DNA of 64,000 nt from Fuerstiella marisgermanici (GCF_001983935.1 NZ_CP017641.1:4464001-4528000), one strand, 5' to 3'. Shown: positions 28,420-37,728, counted from the stretch's first letter. The notes: generated from the letters alone by a model not told the origin. Numbers and translations: made by a program.

Positions 28420-31392
28420 ATGTCATCACTTTTTCTGCTGCTCGTTTTATTTCAGAACCAGTCGGGCGATCTGCTGGACGCCGTCAACAGCGAACGCGGC
28501 GGGCGGCACTGGATTGATCAGAAGCCTGATCCCCCTAAGTCACCGGCCGAACAAGCGGCTAGTTTTCGACTGGAACCCGGTTGCAAACTGGAACTGGTCG
28601 CCGCCGAACCTCTGGTGCTGGACCCCGTTTGGATCGATTTCGACGCTCGTGGCCGCATGTTCGTGGCCGAATACAGCGACTACCCCATCGGCCCGGTGAA
28701 CGAAGACGGTACAGAAAATAAAGACGCTCCGCCGCTGTCTCGCATCGTGATGCTGGAAGACAAAGACGGCGACGGGAAGATGGACAAACGCACCGTCTTC
28801 GCTGACAAGCTGCAATTCTGCCACAGCTTTATGCCGCTGATGGGCGGTGTGCTGGCGGGTGCTCAAACAGAAATCCTTTTTCTGAAAGACACCGACGGCG
28901 ACGGTGTGGCCGACGTACGAGAAGTCTGGTTCGATGGCTTCACGCCCGCTCACCCACAGATGCAGATTGGGTGCCCTCGCTGGGGCATGGACAACTGGAT
29001 TTACCTCACCTACGCACCTGGCGAAGTGCGATGCCGACGGCCGGGATTCGAAACCAAAGAACCTGTCAAGCTGGCTCGGCAGGACATGAGATTCCATCCG
29101 GTGACAATGAAGTTTGAAACGGTCAGCGGAATGGGCCAGTTCGGCAACACTTGCAACAACGACGGCTACCGCTTTTTCAGCACGAATCGCAACCCGATCA
29201 TGATGGAAGTGATTCCTCAGGACGTGGCTGGTCGCAACCCGTTCGCGTCCATCAGCAAGCGGCATTCTGATGTCGGGCCATCTGGCGGCGACACGAAAGT
29301 CTTTCCGCTGGTCACGATGAAAAGCAACTGGCTGTCGCACGCGGGAACTCACACGTCTGCCTGTGGGGTCACCGCTTATCGCGGCGATTTGTGGGATGAA
29401 AGTTTTCAACAAAGCGTCTTTGCATGTGAACCGGTAGGGCTTCTGGTGACTCGCACAATCGTGACGCCGCAGGAAGACAGTCCGGTCCTGGCGGCAAAAC
29501 GAGCGGAAGCGAAGGCCGACTTTTTGGCGTCCAGCGACACCTGGTTTCGCCCAGCCAGCATGAGAACCGGAATGGACGGCGCACTGTATCTGGCCGACAT
29601 GTATCGCATGTGGGTTGAGCATCCGAAGTTTCTGCCGCCGGAAATTGCCGCTCAAATTGATTGGCGAGCTGGCGAAGACAAAGGCCGCATCTGGCGAATT
29701 GTGCCTGAAGAAAATTCGTCACCATCGCAGAAATACGTGGCGCCAGAATCTGCAGACGATCTGGTGGCGATGCTAAGCGATACCAACGGCCAACGCCGCA
29801 TTACCGCTCAGCGCCGACTTGTGGAAAACGCAGACGCGGGCGTGGCCGATAAAATTGCCGCTTTGCTGTCTTCCAAAGATTCGACGCCTTTTGCTCGCAT
29901 GCATGCGTTGTGGACATTGCACGGGCTGAGCCAGCTGAACGACGAACAGCTGGTGGCCGGTTTGAATGACGAATCGTTTCACGTCAGACGACAGGCTGCA
30001 GAGATCGCTCGAAGAATGCCCGATCGCTCAAACAGCGTGACTGCAGCCTTGCTGAAACGGGGCAATGATGTGGCCGTCGTACAGCATCAGGTGGCGCTGG
30101 CCAGCGGCCAGCAATCAACTGCCGAATCGGTGTCAGCATTGACGGCAATTGCCAAAGCACGAGCCACCTCGAAATGGTTCCAACAGATCGTGCTGACGTC
30201 CAGCCGCGATTGCAGCGGCGCCGTGATTGCGGGACTGTTAACCGAACCCGATTCCTTCAGCGCGAAAGACAGAGCCGCAGTCGGGGCGTTCCTGTCCGAC
30301 CTTGCATCCGTCGTCGGGGCTCGCGGTGACGCCGACGAAATCGCAGCGACGTTGAAAGCAGCGACGGATGGCAACGTTCAGGAACTATGGGCTCCGACCG
30401 CCATTCTGACCGGACTTGCCAAGGGCTTGCCTCGCCATCGAGGCAGCATGAAACAAAAAAGCCTGGCTTCGCTGTTAAGCGACCCATTGCCCGAAATGGA
30501 AGATGTCAGTGGTTCGGTGCAGAAGCTCTTACTGGAAGCGGCTGACTGCACAGTCGATGAGGATCGCTCAACAGAAGACCGCGTCGCCGCTGTGGCATTG
30601 TTATCCAGCCAGGCACCCAAAACGCTAACAGCGTCGCTGGAGAAGATTCTCTCGCCCGGTCAACCGGCATCCCTTCAACAGGCCGCCATTCAGGCCGCCG
30701 GGCTGAGTGCGGTCGATTTGGTGCTTGATCGCTGGAACCAGTTGCCGCCGGCCGTGCGATCGCAGGGGCTAACGCTGATGCTGGCTCGCCCCGCGACAAC
30801 TCAAAAGCTGCTGGACCTCATGTCGGCCGGCACGATAGCTCCTTCGGTGGTGGACATCGATCAGCGAGTTCGCCTGCTGCAGCATCGCGATGAAAAGATC
30901 AAGAAGCTGGCCGGTGAAATCTTCGGTGGAGTTGTGTCGGCCAACCGCAAGGCAGTCGCCGACGAATACCAGCCCGCGTTGACGCTGACGGCATCGAAAG
31001 AACGCGGTGCGGCCGTGTTCGAAAAGACGTGCAGCAAGTGTCACAAGATCGATGGCAAAGGCAACAATGTTGGCCCCGACATCAGTGACACTCGAAACCG
31101 ATCACGCGATGCTTTGCTGTACGACATTCTGGACCCCAATCGGCGAGTCGACCCGCAGTTTAATGAGTACATTGCCGTCACCGTCGATGGCCGCACTTAC
31201 AATGGGCTGCTGGTCAGTGACACCGGGCAGCAAATCGTGTTGCGGCAGCCGGAAGGCAAGGAGCAGACTTTGGCTCGAGCTGACATCGAAGAGCTGCAGG
31301 CCACCAGCCGGTCCCTGATGCCCGAAGGCATGGAAAAGGATGTGACCGTTCAACAAATGGCAGACCTGCTCGAGTTCCTGAAGGCTCGGTAG
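28420..31392 (+). CDS. PVC-type heme-binding CxxCH protein (beta-propeller, HEAT-like, cytochrome c)
   Basis: 990 residues from ATG 28420; a short hydrophobic N-terminus (MSSLFLLLVLFQNQSG) acts as signal or anchor. Residues about 45-400 match the planctomycete membrane-bound dehydrogenase propeller (PGCKLELVAAEPLVLDPVWIDFDARGRMFVAEY, EDKDGDGKMDKRTVFADKL, TDGDGVADVREVWFDG). Residues 420-840 are HEAT-like helical repeats. The C-terminal cytochrome c domain binds heme through CSKCH (Cys871), followed by GKGNNVGPDIS and later VDPQFNEYIAVTVDGRTYNG. These proteins are thought to oxidise sugars or similar substrates outside the cytoplasm and pass electrons to the chain, but no substrate has been proven. 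It appears to be transcribed alone. Confidence 0.9.
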   Translation: MSSLFLLLVLFQNQSGDLLDAVNSERGGRHWIDQKPDPPKSPAEQAASFRLEPGCKLELVAAEPLVLDPVWIDFDARGRMFVAEYSDYPIGPVNEDGTENKDAPPLSRIVMLEDKDGDGKMDKRTVFADKLQFCHSFMPLMGGVLAGAQTEILFLKDTDGDGVADVREVWFDGFTPAHPQMQIGCPRWGMDNWIYLTYAPGEVRCRRPGFETKEPVKLARQDMRFHPVTMKFETVSGMGQFGNTCNNDGYRFFSTNRNPIMMEVIPQDVAGRNPFASISKRHSDVGPSGGDTKVFPLVTMKSNWLSHAGTHTSACGVTAYRGDLWDESFQQSVFACEPVGLLVTRTIVTPQEDSPVLAAKRAEAKADFLASSDTWFRPASMRTGMDGALYLADMYRMWVEHPKFLPPEIAAQIDWRAGEDKGRIWRIVPEENSSPSQKYVAPESADDLVAMLSDTNGQRRITAQRRLVENADAGVADKIAALLSSKDSTPFARMHALWTLHGLSQLNDEQLVAGLNDESFHVRRQAAEIARRMPDRSNSVTAALLKRGNDVAVVQHQVALASGQQSTAESVSALTAIAKARATSKWFQQIVLTSSRDCSGAVIAGLLTEPDSFSAKDRAAVGAFLSDLASVVGARGDADEIAATLKAATDGNVQELWAPTAILTGLAKGLPRHRGSMKQKSLASLLSDPLPEMEDVSGSVQKLLLEAADCTVDEDRSTEDRVAAVALLSSQAPKTLTASLEKILSPGQPASLQQAAIQAAGLSAVDLVLDRWNQLPPAVRSQGLTLMLARPATTQKLLDLMSAGTIAPSVVDIDQRVRLLQHRDEKIKKLAGEIFGGVVSANRKAVADEYQPALTLTASKERGAAVFEKTCSKCHKIDGKGNNVGPDISDTRNRSRDALLYDILDPNRRVDPQFNEYIAVTVDGRTYNGLLVSDTGQQIVLRQPEGKEQTLARADIEELQATSRSLMPEGMEKDVTVQQMADLLEFLKAR

Positions 31393-31494
31393 CCCGGGAC
31401 CGACGCCGGGCAATTCTTGCCTCAGCACAGTCCGGCTATAGAATTAAACAGTTCGTTTCCTTCATTGCCAATCACTGTTTCGCAGATCGTCGCC

Positions 31495-31827
31495 ATGCCG
31501 ACTTATGTTTATCAAGTCATCCGCCCTGACGGCGAACCCGGAGAACAATTCGAAGTCGAACAGCCGATTAAAGCCCCCGCTCTAACGGAACACCCGGAAA
31601 CGGGTGAGCCCGTCGAACGAGTGATCCAGCCGGTGTTTGTCGGCGGCATCTGGACAGAATCGTCGATGTCGCGCCGATTGAAGGACGAAAAGAAGCTGGA
31701 TAAGCAGGGGTTCACGAAGTACGTCAAGGCGGGCGATGGCGTGTACGAAAAACGGACCGGTAAGGGCCCGGAGATCATCACGCGCGACAAACCGGTCAAG
31801 GGCAGCGATTTCAAGTTTCTGGACTAA
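31495..31827 (+). CDS. Small FmdB-like protein without zinc-ribbon cysteines
   Basis: 110 residues from ATG 31495 (MPTYVYQVIRPDGEPGEQFEVEQP), since an alternative start at 31417 adds 26 residues with no family similarity. The N-terminus resembles the FmdB regulatory-protein family (typical pattern MPTYxYxC...GxxFE), but the CxxC pairs of its zinc ribbon are replaced: no cysteine exists in the whole protein. The tail is basic (KKLDKQGFTKYVKAGDGVYEKRTGKGPEII). Function unknown. It lies 102 bp after the heme protein, perhaps in the same transcript. Confidence 0.7.
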   Translation: MPTYVYQVIRPDGEPGEQFEVEQPIKAPALTEHPETGEPVERVIQPVFVGGIWTESSMSRRLKDEKKLDKQGFTKYVKAGDGVYEKRTGKGPEIITRDKPVKGSDFKFLD

Positions 31828-32117
31828 GCACCTGCCCGAAAACCTGGCAGGCCGCTATCGTCGCAACCAACAGTGCCGCTTGCAGTTGTGTCTGAAGGCT
31901 CGTCCGACGTCGGCAGCAACCTCCGTCTAACCCAGCCTCACTATGCCGGTGACGTTGGCACAAACGTTGGCTTCTTAGACTCGCAGATAGTCTGCAAGTC
32001 CCTGCTCGGCAATTTTCAGCCTTGGCTACCACGAAGGGTTGACATTGAGACTCAGTCGCAGTAACTTCCCGTCAACAATGAATGCCATGCTGAAAGCCCT
32101 TCGCTCAACCCAAAACG
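31828..32117. other. Intergenic region upstream of the hemP-like gene
   Basis: Contains the candidate promoter listed below and a small palindrome gcagatagtctgc (31983-31995). No Fur-like box (gataatgataatcattatc) is seen. No gene recognised. Confidence 0.5.
32039..32067 (+). promoter_or_regulatory. Candidate sigma-70 promoter of the hemP-like gene
   Basis: A perfect -35 ttgaca (32039-32044), a 17-bp spacer and a poor -10 taactt (32062-32067). Expected start near 32074, leaving a 44-base leader to ATG 32118. Confidence 0.35.
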
Positions 32118-32303
32118 ATGAATGCAGACAGCGACGATAAACCAAAACCGCCTCAAACAGGCGACACGCGACCGGCGCCGGAACCGCAGGCGTTGTCGTT
32201 TGACGCGCTGTCGAAGGGGGCGACGGAGATTACGATCGAACACAAAGGACAGCGGTATCGCCTGCGGACGACTCGCAATGGCGGTCTAATTCTGAACAAG
32301 TAG
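32118..32303 (+). CDS. hemP: Hemin uptake protein HemP family
   Basis: 61 residues. The second half, [20 protein letters not shown] followed by [12 protein letters not shown], matches the HemP pattern of a short beta domain ending in RxTrxGKLILTK; the first 25 residues are a Pro-rich variable leader. HemP is found beside heme-uptake receptors and was shown in proteobacteria to promote expression of the heme receptor; its role in planctomycetes is unknown. No TonB receptor or heme transporter is adjacent here; it stands 290 bp after the FmdB-like gene and converges with the lactonase gene, the two stops being 9 bp apart. Confidence 0.8.
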   Translation: MNADSDDKPKPPQTGDTRPAPEPQALSFDALSKGATEITIEHKGQRYRLRTTRNGGLILNK

Positions 32304-32312
32304 CCAACGGCA

Positions 32313-33455
32313 CTATTTCAGCAGTCGAATGCACGATGGCATCGGCATGGACACCGGATCGCCAGTAGCTGTCAGAGCTCCGGTATCCGCATCGATCGCA
32401 AACACAACCACGTTATTGCCCGGCATGTTGGCACAAAGCAACCATCGGCCGTCCGGTGTAATCAGCAGGTTCTGAGGCCCCTTGCCAAGACTTGGCTCGA
32501 TACTCAACAACGTCAACTGGCCGTCATCCGCAATCCGAAAGATGGCGATGCTGTCGTGACCACGATTGGTCCCGTACAGAAACTTCCCATCCGGCGTGAT
32601 TTTCAGATCGGCCGTATGAGTCGTTCCCTGAAAGTCTTCCGGCACTGTCGAAATCGTCTGCCGCAACGTGAGCACGCCTGTCTCGGTCGCGTAGTCAAAC
32701 AACGTGACAGTGTTCTTCAGCTCATTAATCACATACACACGGTTCCCATTGGAATGAAACGTGAGGTGTCGCGGACCGGATCCTGGTGGAAGCGTAACGA
32801 AGGGCTGCGTGTCGTGTGCCGTCAGCTTCGCATTCGCCGCATCCAGACGGTACACCATGACTTTGTCGATCCCCAGATCAGCCGACAAAGCAAACCGGTT
32901 GTCAGGGCTGACCACGATACAATGTGCTTTGGGACCGGTTTGACGAGTCGGGTCGATGCTGGTTCCGGAATGCTGTTCAAACGAAGCCGCTTCGCGCAGC
33001 GAACCGTCCGCCTGAACGGGCAACGCTGCGACGCTGCCCGTTGTGTAATTCGCCACGACGACGGTTTTGCCGGTCGCATCGACGTCCAGGTAACACGATG
33101 CCGTTCCGCGAGCGGACTGTTGGTTCAGTCTGGTCAGCGTCCCGTCGCGGCCTTCGATTCGATACGCGGCAACAAACTCATCGTCCTTGCCACTAAATTC
33201 CTTCGCGTCGATAGCGTACAGGAATTTCTGGTCGGGTGACACAGCAAGGAAGAACGGGTTCTCGATATCCGTGGTACGTTTTAGCAGCTTGAGCTGCCCG
33301 TTCTTCAGGTCAAATTCAAACGCATGAATGGCCCCTTCGTCACCGGACGTGAAGGCCGAAACAAGAACGAGTGGATCGGCCGCTGTCGTTGAGGAAGCCA
33401 TCATAGTTGCCGCAAAGGTAAACAGGATCGAACGCCACAGAAGACTGGTTTTCAT
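32313..33455 (-). CDS. Secreted lactonase-family beta-propeller protein (Pgl/YbhE-like)
   Basis: 380 residues with a signal peptide (MKTSLLWRSILFTFAATMMASSTTA). Seven propeller-like repeats carry the family's phrases: ENPFFLAVSPDQKFLYAID, KAHCIVVSPDNRFALSADLG, GPRHLTFHSNGNRVYVINEL, ITPDGKFLYGTNRGHDSIAI and GKGPQNLLITPDGRWLLCAN. The family includes 6-phosphogluconolactonase of the YbhE type, but exported planctomycete members cannot act in the cytosolic pentose phosphate pathway and probably handle other sugar lactones. The ATG at 33455 overlaps the stop of the DUF1080 gene by 4 bp, showing translational coupling. A lactonase beside a 3-keto-sugar hydrolase suggests a shared sugar-oxidation route (inference). 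Confidence 0.88.
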   Translation of the reverse strand: MKTSLLWRSILFTFAATMMASSTTAADPLVLVSAFTSGDEGAIHAFEFDLKNGQLKLLKRTTDIENPFFLAVSPDQKFLYAIDAKEFSGKDDEFVAAYRIEGRDGTLTRLNQQSARGTASCYLDVDATGKTVVVANYTTGSVAALPVQADGSLREAASFEQHSGTSIDPTRQTGPKAHCIVVSPDNRFALSADLGIDKVMVYRLDAANAKLTAHDTQPFVTLPPGSGPRHLTFHSNGNRVYVINELKNTVTLFDYATETGVLTLRQTISTVPEDFQGTTHTADLKITPDGKFLYGTNRGHDSIAIFRIADDGQLTLLSIEPSLGKGPQNLLITPDGRWLLCANMPGNNVVVFAIDADTGALTATGDPVSMPMPSCIRLLK

Positions 33456-34990
33456 TTTGTGTCTCCCGCATAAAGTTCTTTTACGCCGCCGTCCAAACCG
33501 TACAACTTTTTGATTTCGTCATGGCTGAGAACTCGATTAAACACAGCCAGGTCATCCATGTGTCCTACGTAGGCGGCCCCCAAAACCAGCAGCACCTGAG
33601 ATGGGTCCCAACCGAATGACAGGTCCCAATCTTCGATTGCTCCTTTAAGTTCGCCGTTCATGTACAGCCGGCCTGCCTGGACGCCGTCTTTGTTGTTTAT
33701 GTTTTCCAGAGTGAAGACGACGTGGGTCCATTCGTCGCGAGAAAATGGCGGACGTTCAACCTGCACCATTGGCCGTTTGTCGAACGGAATGTCAGCCCAC
33801 GAGATGTTGGTCGGGTTCCAGATGTCGAACAAAGGCCGAATGGCGTAACGAAAGAAGCGAGGTGTTTCGTCTTTCGAAAATTCCAGAAAGATGAAGCCTT
33901 TTTTGCCATCGTCACCGACAATCTGCACCGGGTCGCAATAGCCCGGTTCCAGATCTTTGTCCGGATTCAGCCGCAGCCAAACGGACACCGTGGCGTTCCA
34001 GTTTTTGTCGTTGTATCCGAGGACTCCGGAATCGGTAAACGCCGGTCGATAGCCGCTTTTCCGGGGAAAATGCAGGGCTCCGCCAAACTTTCCGGCATCG
34101 GCGACCACCTTCGCGTCATCGTTGGTTTCGGCGTGCAGCAGTTGCTTGCCGGACTGCACATAGCTGGTACGATCGCCTTTGCTGAAGTCGGCATCAAGCG
34201 TCTTGTCGAACGAAGCGTGCAGCGTCAGAGCAGACGCCATATCAGTAGATGGTTGCTTGACGGCGGCAAGGATCTTGTCTGCTTCTTCTTTGGGGATCTC
34301 ACGCACAAAGATGTTTCGCCAGCGAATTTCACCACCATGAGTCTGCAGCATGATGGGGCCCTTTTCAGGCAGCGGCGTTTTGCGATCCCAGAAATTTTCC
34401 ATCACGGCGCCGTCGACGACCGATTTACCGTTGAGCCACACCCAGGTGTGAGCACCGATTTGTCGGATACGGAATGTGTTCCATTCGCCGAACGGCTTGT
34501 CGGCAAAAACCATGGGATCTCGTCCGGCAGAACCCGGCGTGTTGTTAAACAGGCCGCCCGAGCCCAGATGCGGTTTTCGAGTCGGTCGCTTGGGATCGAA
34601 TGGCTGGTGCCAGTCCCAGATCTGCACCTGCGGCGTTCCTCGCAGGTAGATACCGCTGTCCGCCTTTGCGACGGTTTTGTAATCAATCAGGAATTCGATA
34701 TCGCCGAATTCTTCTTCTGTGGTGGCGTACGGTCCATGTCCGTCGTTGACCAGCTCGCCATTTTCGACGGTCCAGTTCTTTGAAAACTCGGCCCGCTGTG
34801 CCTTGAGGTTCTCAGCCTTCTTTTCGCCGGTTAATTTTGCCGAGCTATGAGGATTCCAGCCGTACCAACCGGTCAGGTCCTTGCCATTGAAAACCGCTCG
34901 AAATCCATCCGGTGGCGTGGGTGGGGCGGCCAGAGCGGACACTGGCAACAGCATCGCGGTGATCAATAACAGACGGTTGGTGAAGGGCAT
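33452..34990 (-). CDS. Secreted DUF1080 (3-keto-disaccharide hydrolase-like) and LamG-like protein
   Basis: 512 residues from ATG 34990, where a signal peptide begins (MPFTNRLLLITAMLLPVSALAA); a longer frame to 35113 adds only spurious sequence. Residues about 25-255 form the DUF1080 concanavalin-like domain (DGFRAVFNGKDLTGWYGWNP, DSGIYLRGTPQVQIWDWHQP, FGEWNTFRIRQIGAHTWVWL). Residues about 275-505 are a LamG-like sandwich (LHASFDKTLDADFSKGDR, GGALHFPRKSG, HMDDLAVFNRVLSHDEIKKL). DUF1080 proteins include hydrolases of 3-keto-glycosides in Bacteroidetes (family knowledge). First gene of a two-gene operon with the lactonase (4-bp overlap). A 60-bp sequence at 35121-35180, upstream, resembles one upstream of the DUF1553 operon. 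Confidence 0.9.
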   Translation of the reverse strand: MPFTNRLLLITAMLLPVSALAAPPTPPDGFRAVFNGKDLTGWYGWNPHSSAKLTGEKKAENLKAQRAEFSKNWTVENGELVNDGHGPYATTEEEFGDIEFLIDYKTVAKADSGIYLRGTPQVQIWDWHQPFDPKRPTRKPHLGSGGLFNNTPGSAGRDPMVFADKPFGEWNTFRIRQIGAHTWVWLNGKSVVDGAVMENFWDRKTPLPEKGPIMLQTHGGEIRWRNIFVREIPKEEADKILAAVKQPSTDMASALTLHASFDKTLDADFSKGDRTSYVQSGKQLLHAETNDDAKVVADAGKFGGALHFPRKSGYRPAFTDSGVLGYNDKNWNATVSVWLRLNPDKDLEPGYCDPVQIVGDDGKKGFIFLEFSKDETPRFFRYAIRPLFDIWNPTNISWADIPFDKRPMVQVERPPFSRDEWTHVVFTLENINNKDGVQAGRLYMNGELKGAIEDWDLSFGWDPSQVLLVLGAAYVGHMDDLAVFNRVLSHDEIKKLYGLDGGVKELYAGDTK

Positions 34991-35294
34991 GAAAGTTCTC
35001 CGGTGGGATTTTCGCAAACAGGCAGGATAGAAGGCGGCAAGCCGCGCGGTCAAAGTACCGTAGCCGGAGCAAAAATTCCAACGCAACAACCGCCTTAAAG
35101 TGCGTCCGCTCAATTGTGATGTCGTCGATTACGCCAGAAACCCGAAGCTGCGGTCGAATCGCAGAAACTCTGTCGCGTCTCACGACAATGCCCCGTGCCT
35201 CAACCAGCCGACGTACTGTTAATACGCGACCGCCACGCAATCAGACGTCGGCGTTATGACCAGCAAGGGAAAGAATCGCCCCCGCCTCAGGGGC
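34991..35294. other. Intergenic region with a sequence shared with 42961-43020
   Basis: 35121-35180 aligns without gaps to 42961-43020 at 46 of 60 positions by my count; the shared core is cgaatcgcag-aactctg. It lies 131-190 bp upstream of the DUF1080 start. No gene is supported here. Confidence 0.55.
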
Positions 35295-36557
35295 TCACGA
35301 CTTGGGCTTGATGAACAGCACGTCTTTTCGAGCAATCCACCCTTCTCGCAGATCGACTCGGAACCAGCCGTCGCTGTTCTTCGGGTGAAAACGTGCCGGC
35401 GATCGGGCGCCCAGTTCAGCAAGGTCGTATTCCTTCCAGGTCTTGCCCATGTCCGGTGAGAAGGCGATGCCGGTGGCGAAGGTGGAAGCCGGCGCACAAT
35501 GTCCCGCCAGGATCACTCCATCTTCAATGATCATATTCGCCATCTCGAATTCAGCATCGAATAGCAAAGTATGCTTTTTCGGATCGGCCAATTCTTCGGG
35601 AGTGCAACGGAAGATCCCTCGGTCGTGTTTCTCGTTTTCTGGCTTTGGACCGTTGGCGTCTGCAGCCCAGTAAAGCTGCCCATCGACGAAGCTGATGCCG
35701 CCGGATTTGTAGCGCGAGTTTGAGTTCACCGACACTAAAATTTGCCAGTCCCAATCGTCGGCCTTCGAATCATAAACACCGCGAATCCAATGGCATTCAT
35801 TTCCGAATCCACGGTCGATATCGCCCGTGCATGCGTAGAAGGCATTCTCATCAGGATTGTAAACCACGGAATGAATGTGTCGGCAAATGACCGGGTTGTC
35901 GGGATTGCCGAGGTACGAATCGGGATCGGTGCCTTTCTCCTGGAATTTCGGGTTACGGCCGAAGGAGTAAGCAATCTTGACGGTCTCTCCGTTGTCGGTC
36001 GAATAGTAGATATTCACCGGCACCGGACCGCCAAGGACATTGCAGTAGTTTCCCCAAACCAGCATTTCTGAGCCATCGATGTCCCACGTGTGAACTCCAT
36101 CCAGCGGATGAAAGTACCAGCCTGGCTGATCCGGATCTTTGGGCGTATGTGGCAGGTAGTCCTTGCCGTCCTTATCTTTGACCGTGATCTCTCGGTGCGT
36201 TTTGAGATCGTCGGTACTGAGAAACAGTTTTTCGCGCGTGGCAAACAGGATATTTCCGTTCTTCAGAATGCAGCTGAACGTAATGTTTTCCGCCTCGGGA
36301 AACGCTGCACTGTGAGCCCAGGTTTTACTGTTGTCTTCTGATAGAAAAATCTTCCCGTCACCAAACGCGAACGACTTATTATCACGCTGTGAATCGATGT
36401 ACGGACCTTCTGGAGCGCGGCGCCACCAGAAGTGTTCGTTTTCACCGGATGGTGTGTCCGGCAGGCGCGCGATGGCGGGAGCCATCAAACCGCCCATGGA
36501 GACTGCGGCTGCCGCACCGAGAAAACGGCGGCGATCAAGATGTAGTTGTGGGGACAT
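35295..36557 (-). CDS. Tat-exported BNR/sialidase-like beta-propeller protein
   Basis: 420 residues. The N-terminus is a Tat signal (DRRRFLGAAAAVSMGGLMAPAIA), so the protein is exported folded. Asp-box-like repeats of BNR propellers are visible: IFLSEDNSKTWAHSAAFP, IYYSTDNGETVKIAYSF and GIAFSPDMGKTWKEYDL. This fold is shared by sialidases and other glycoside-binding proteins, but the Arg triad of true sialidases was not identified, so enzymatic activity is uncertain. It is last in the minus-strand operon 42836-35295, 61 bp after the CxxCH cyclase-fold gene. Confidence 0.75.
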   Translation of the reverse strand: MSPQLHLDRRRFLGAAAAVSMGGLMAPAIARLPDTPSGENEHFWWRRAPEGPYIDSQRDNKSFAFGDGKIFLSEDNSKTWAHSAAFPEAENITFSCILKNGNILFATREKLFLSTDDLKTHREITVKDKDGKDYLPHTPKDPDQPGWYFHPLDGVHTWDIDGSEMLVWGNYCNVLGGPVPVNIYYSTDNGETVKIAYSFGRNPKFQEKGTDPDSYLGNPDNPVICRHIHSVVYNPDENAFYACTGDIDRGFGNECHWIRGVYDSKADDWDWQILVSVNSNSRYKSGGISFVDGQLYWAADANGPKPENEKHDRGIFRCTPEELADPKKHTLLFDAEFEMANMIIEDGVILAGHCAPASTFATGIAFSPDMGKTWKEYDLAELGARSPARFHPKNSDGWFRVDLREGWIARKDVLFIKPKS

Positions 36558-36618
36558 TATTGTGCTTTCTTATTCTGCGGTGGGATAAGCGTTGGGAGGA
36601 TGTGAGCAGGGGGGAAGG

Positions 36619-37728
36619 TTACTTGTCGGCGGGCTTGGTTTTGCCGAACGGCCAATCTGGTAATTCGCCGCAGGCCTGAAGAGCCAGGACAGCATAAGCG
36701 CTACCAGCGTTGGAGATGAGGTTCCCGCATTCATGGACGGGCGAGCGAGTAAACCACTTGCCGCTTTCGCGCTGATTGGCGTGCAGCCACTCGATGCCGC
36801 GTCGCAGGCGGGGATCGTCTGCCGGAACGCCGAGTTCTCGAGCAACAACAATCGTGAATCCGGTTCCGTATCCGTCACTGGTTTTGGTGTCGAGTGGTTC
36901 ACCGTCACTGCGTTCTAGGCCTTTCCAGTCCGTCAGCAGACCGGATGTCGACCAGCCGCCGTCGTCCAGCTGCAGGGCGAGCAGTTCCGACAATGCCTCA
37001 TTTCGCTGTTCTTCTGTCGCGATGTCATCAATTTGAACGGACACCCACGCCAACATGGCTCGATGATGCAGTGACTTGGGGGGATTGTTTCGCAGATAGG
37101 TACGAACCTTTTCCAGACCAGCGAGAGCTTGTGGAGTTTTTGCATAGTCGCCAGGAGCCATGCCGACCGTGAGTAGGGCGAGTGTTACACCGTAGTGATC
37201 GTCAATTTCCAGCGGCGCGTAGTCGCAGTGAGGCCATTTCCATCCACCGTCTTCGCGCTGCACGGTCCACATAATGTCCAGCACTTCGCGTGATACGTCG
37301 CTAAGCTTTCCAGTGCTCTGAATGTCGTTAAGCGTCAGGCCTGTGCCGACGACAATTGGCCAGAAGCCCTGGTTCTCGGTGGGAAGTTTCTTTTCCCAGC
37401 GAACCTTACGATAGTCTTCATAGAAGCTGCGGACTTCACCTGAGTCTGCCAGCGTCGCCTTGAGTGCCGGTCGCGCGGCCATGTAGAACAGGTTGGTATG
37501 GCACGTGGCGCACTTCTTGGTCTTCAGCCAGTTTAACGCTGAACGGTCGAGGTACTCCGCCGCTTTTTTCGCAGAGAACTCAGCCGCCAAAGGCTCCTTT
37601 GCAGAAATCTCCGGCAAGCCTTCTTCAACATCGGCAAGCGTGATGGGCTCCTGCGCCGCGGCGTCCCTTGCCAGGATCGCGACGAGCAGAAGAAAAGCGC
37701 GTTCAATTGTCTTCACTGATGATCTCAC
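36619..37728 (-). CDS. Exported prenyltransferase/squalene-cyclase-fold protein with CxxCH motif
   Basis: 369 residues from GTG 37728 (a GTG four codons later also fits). A signal peptide (TIERAFLLLVAILARDAAAQ) is followed by CATCH at residues 73-77, a single c-type heme motif. The rest is an alpha/alpha barrel with QW-like repeats: VQREDGGWKWPHCDYAPLEIDD, LALQLDDGGWSTSGLLTDW and GIEWLHANQRESGKWFTRS. The cyclase catalytic DXDD motif is absent, so steroid or hopene cyclisation is unlikely. It sits 39 bp after the DUF1501 gene in the same operon as the DUF1553 cytochrome. A heme-carrying glycan- or peptide-binding role is plausible but unproven. Confidence 0.8.
   Translation of the reverse strand: MRSSVKTIERAFLLLVAILARDAAAQEPITLADVEEGLPEISAKEPLAAEFSAKKAAEYLDRSALNWLKTKKCATCHTNLFYMAARPALKATLADSGEVRSFYEDYRKVRWEKKLPTENQGFWPIVVGTGLTLNDIQSTGKLSDVSREVLDIMWTVQREDGGWKWPHCDYAPLEIDDHYGVTLALLTVGMAPGDYAKTPQALAGLEKVRTYLRNNPPKSLHHRAMLAWVSVQIDDIATEEQRNEALSELLALQLDDGGWSTSGLLTDWKGLERSDGEPLDTKTSDGYGTGFTIVVARELGVPADDPRLRRGIEWLHANQRESGKWFTRSPVHECGNLISNAGSAYAVLALQACGELPDWPFGKTKPADK

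Noticed and set aside
28540-29655. 371-codon minus-strand frame inside the PVC heme gene
   Set aside because: Exactly antisense to the conserved propeller domain; His/Arg-rich composition typical of antisense shadow frames.
33722-34783. 353-codon plus-strand frame inside the DUF1080 gene
   Set aside because: Antisense to DUF1080 and LamG domains; no start signal or recognised motif.
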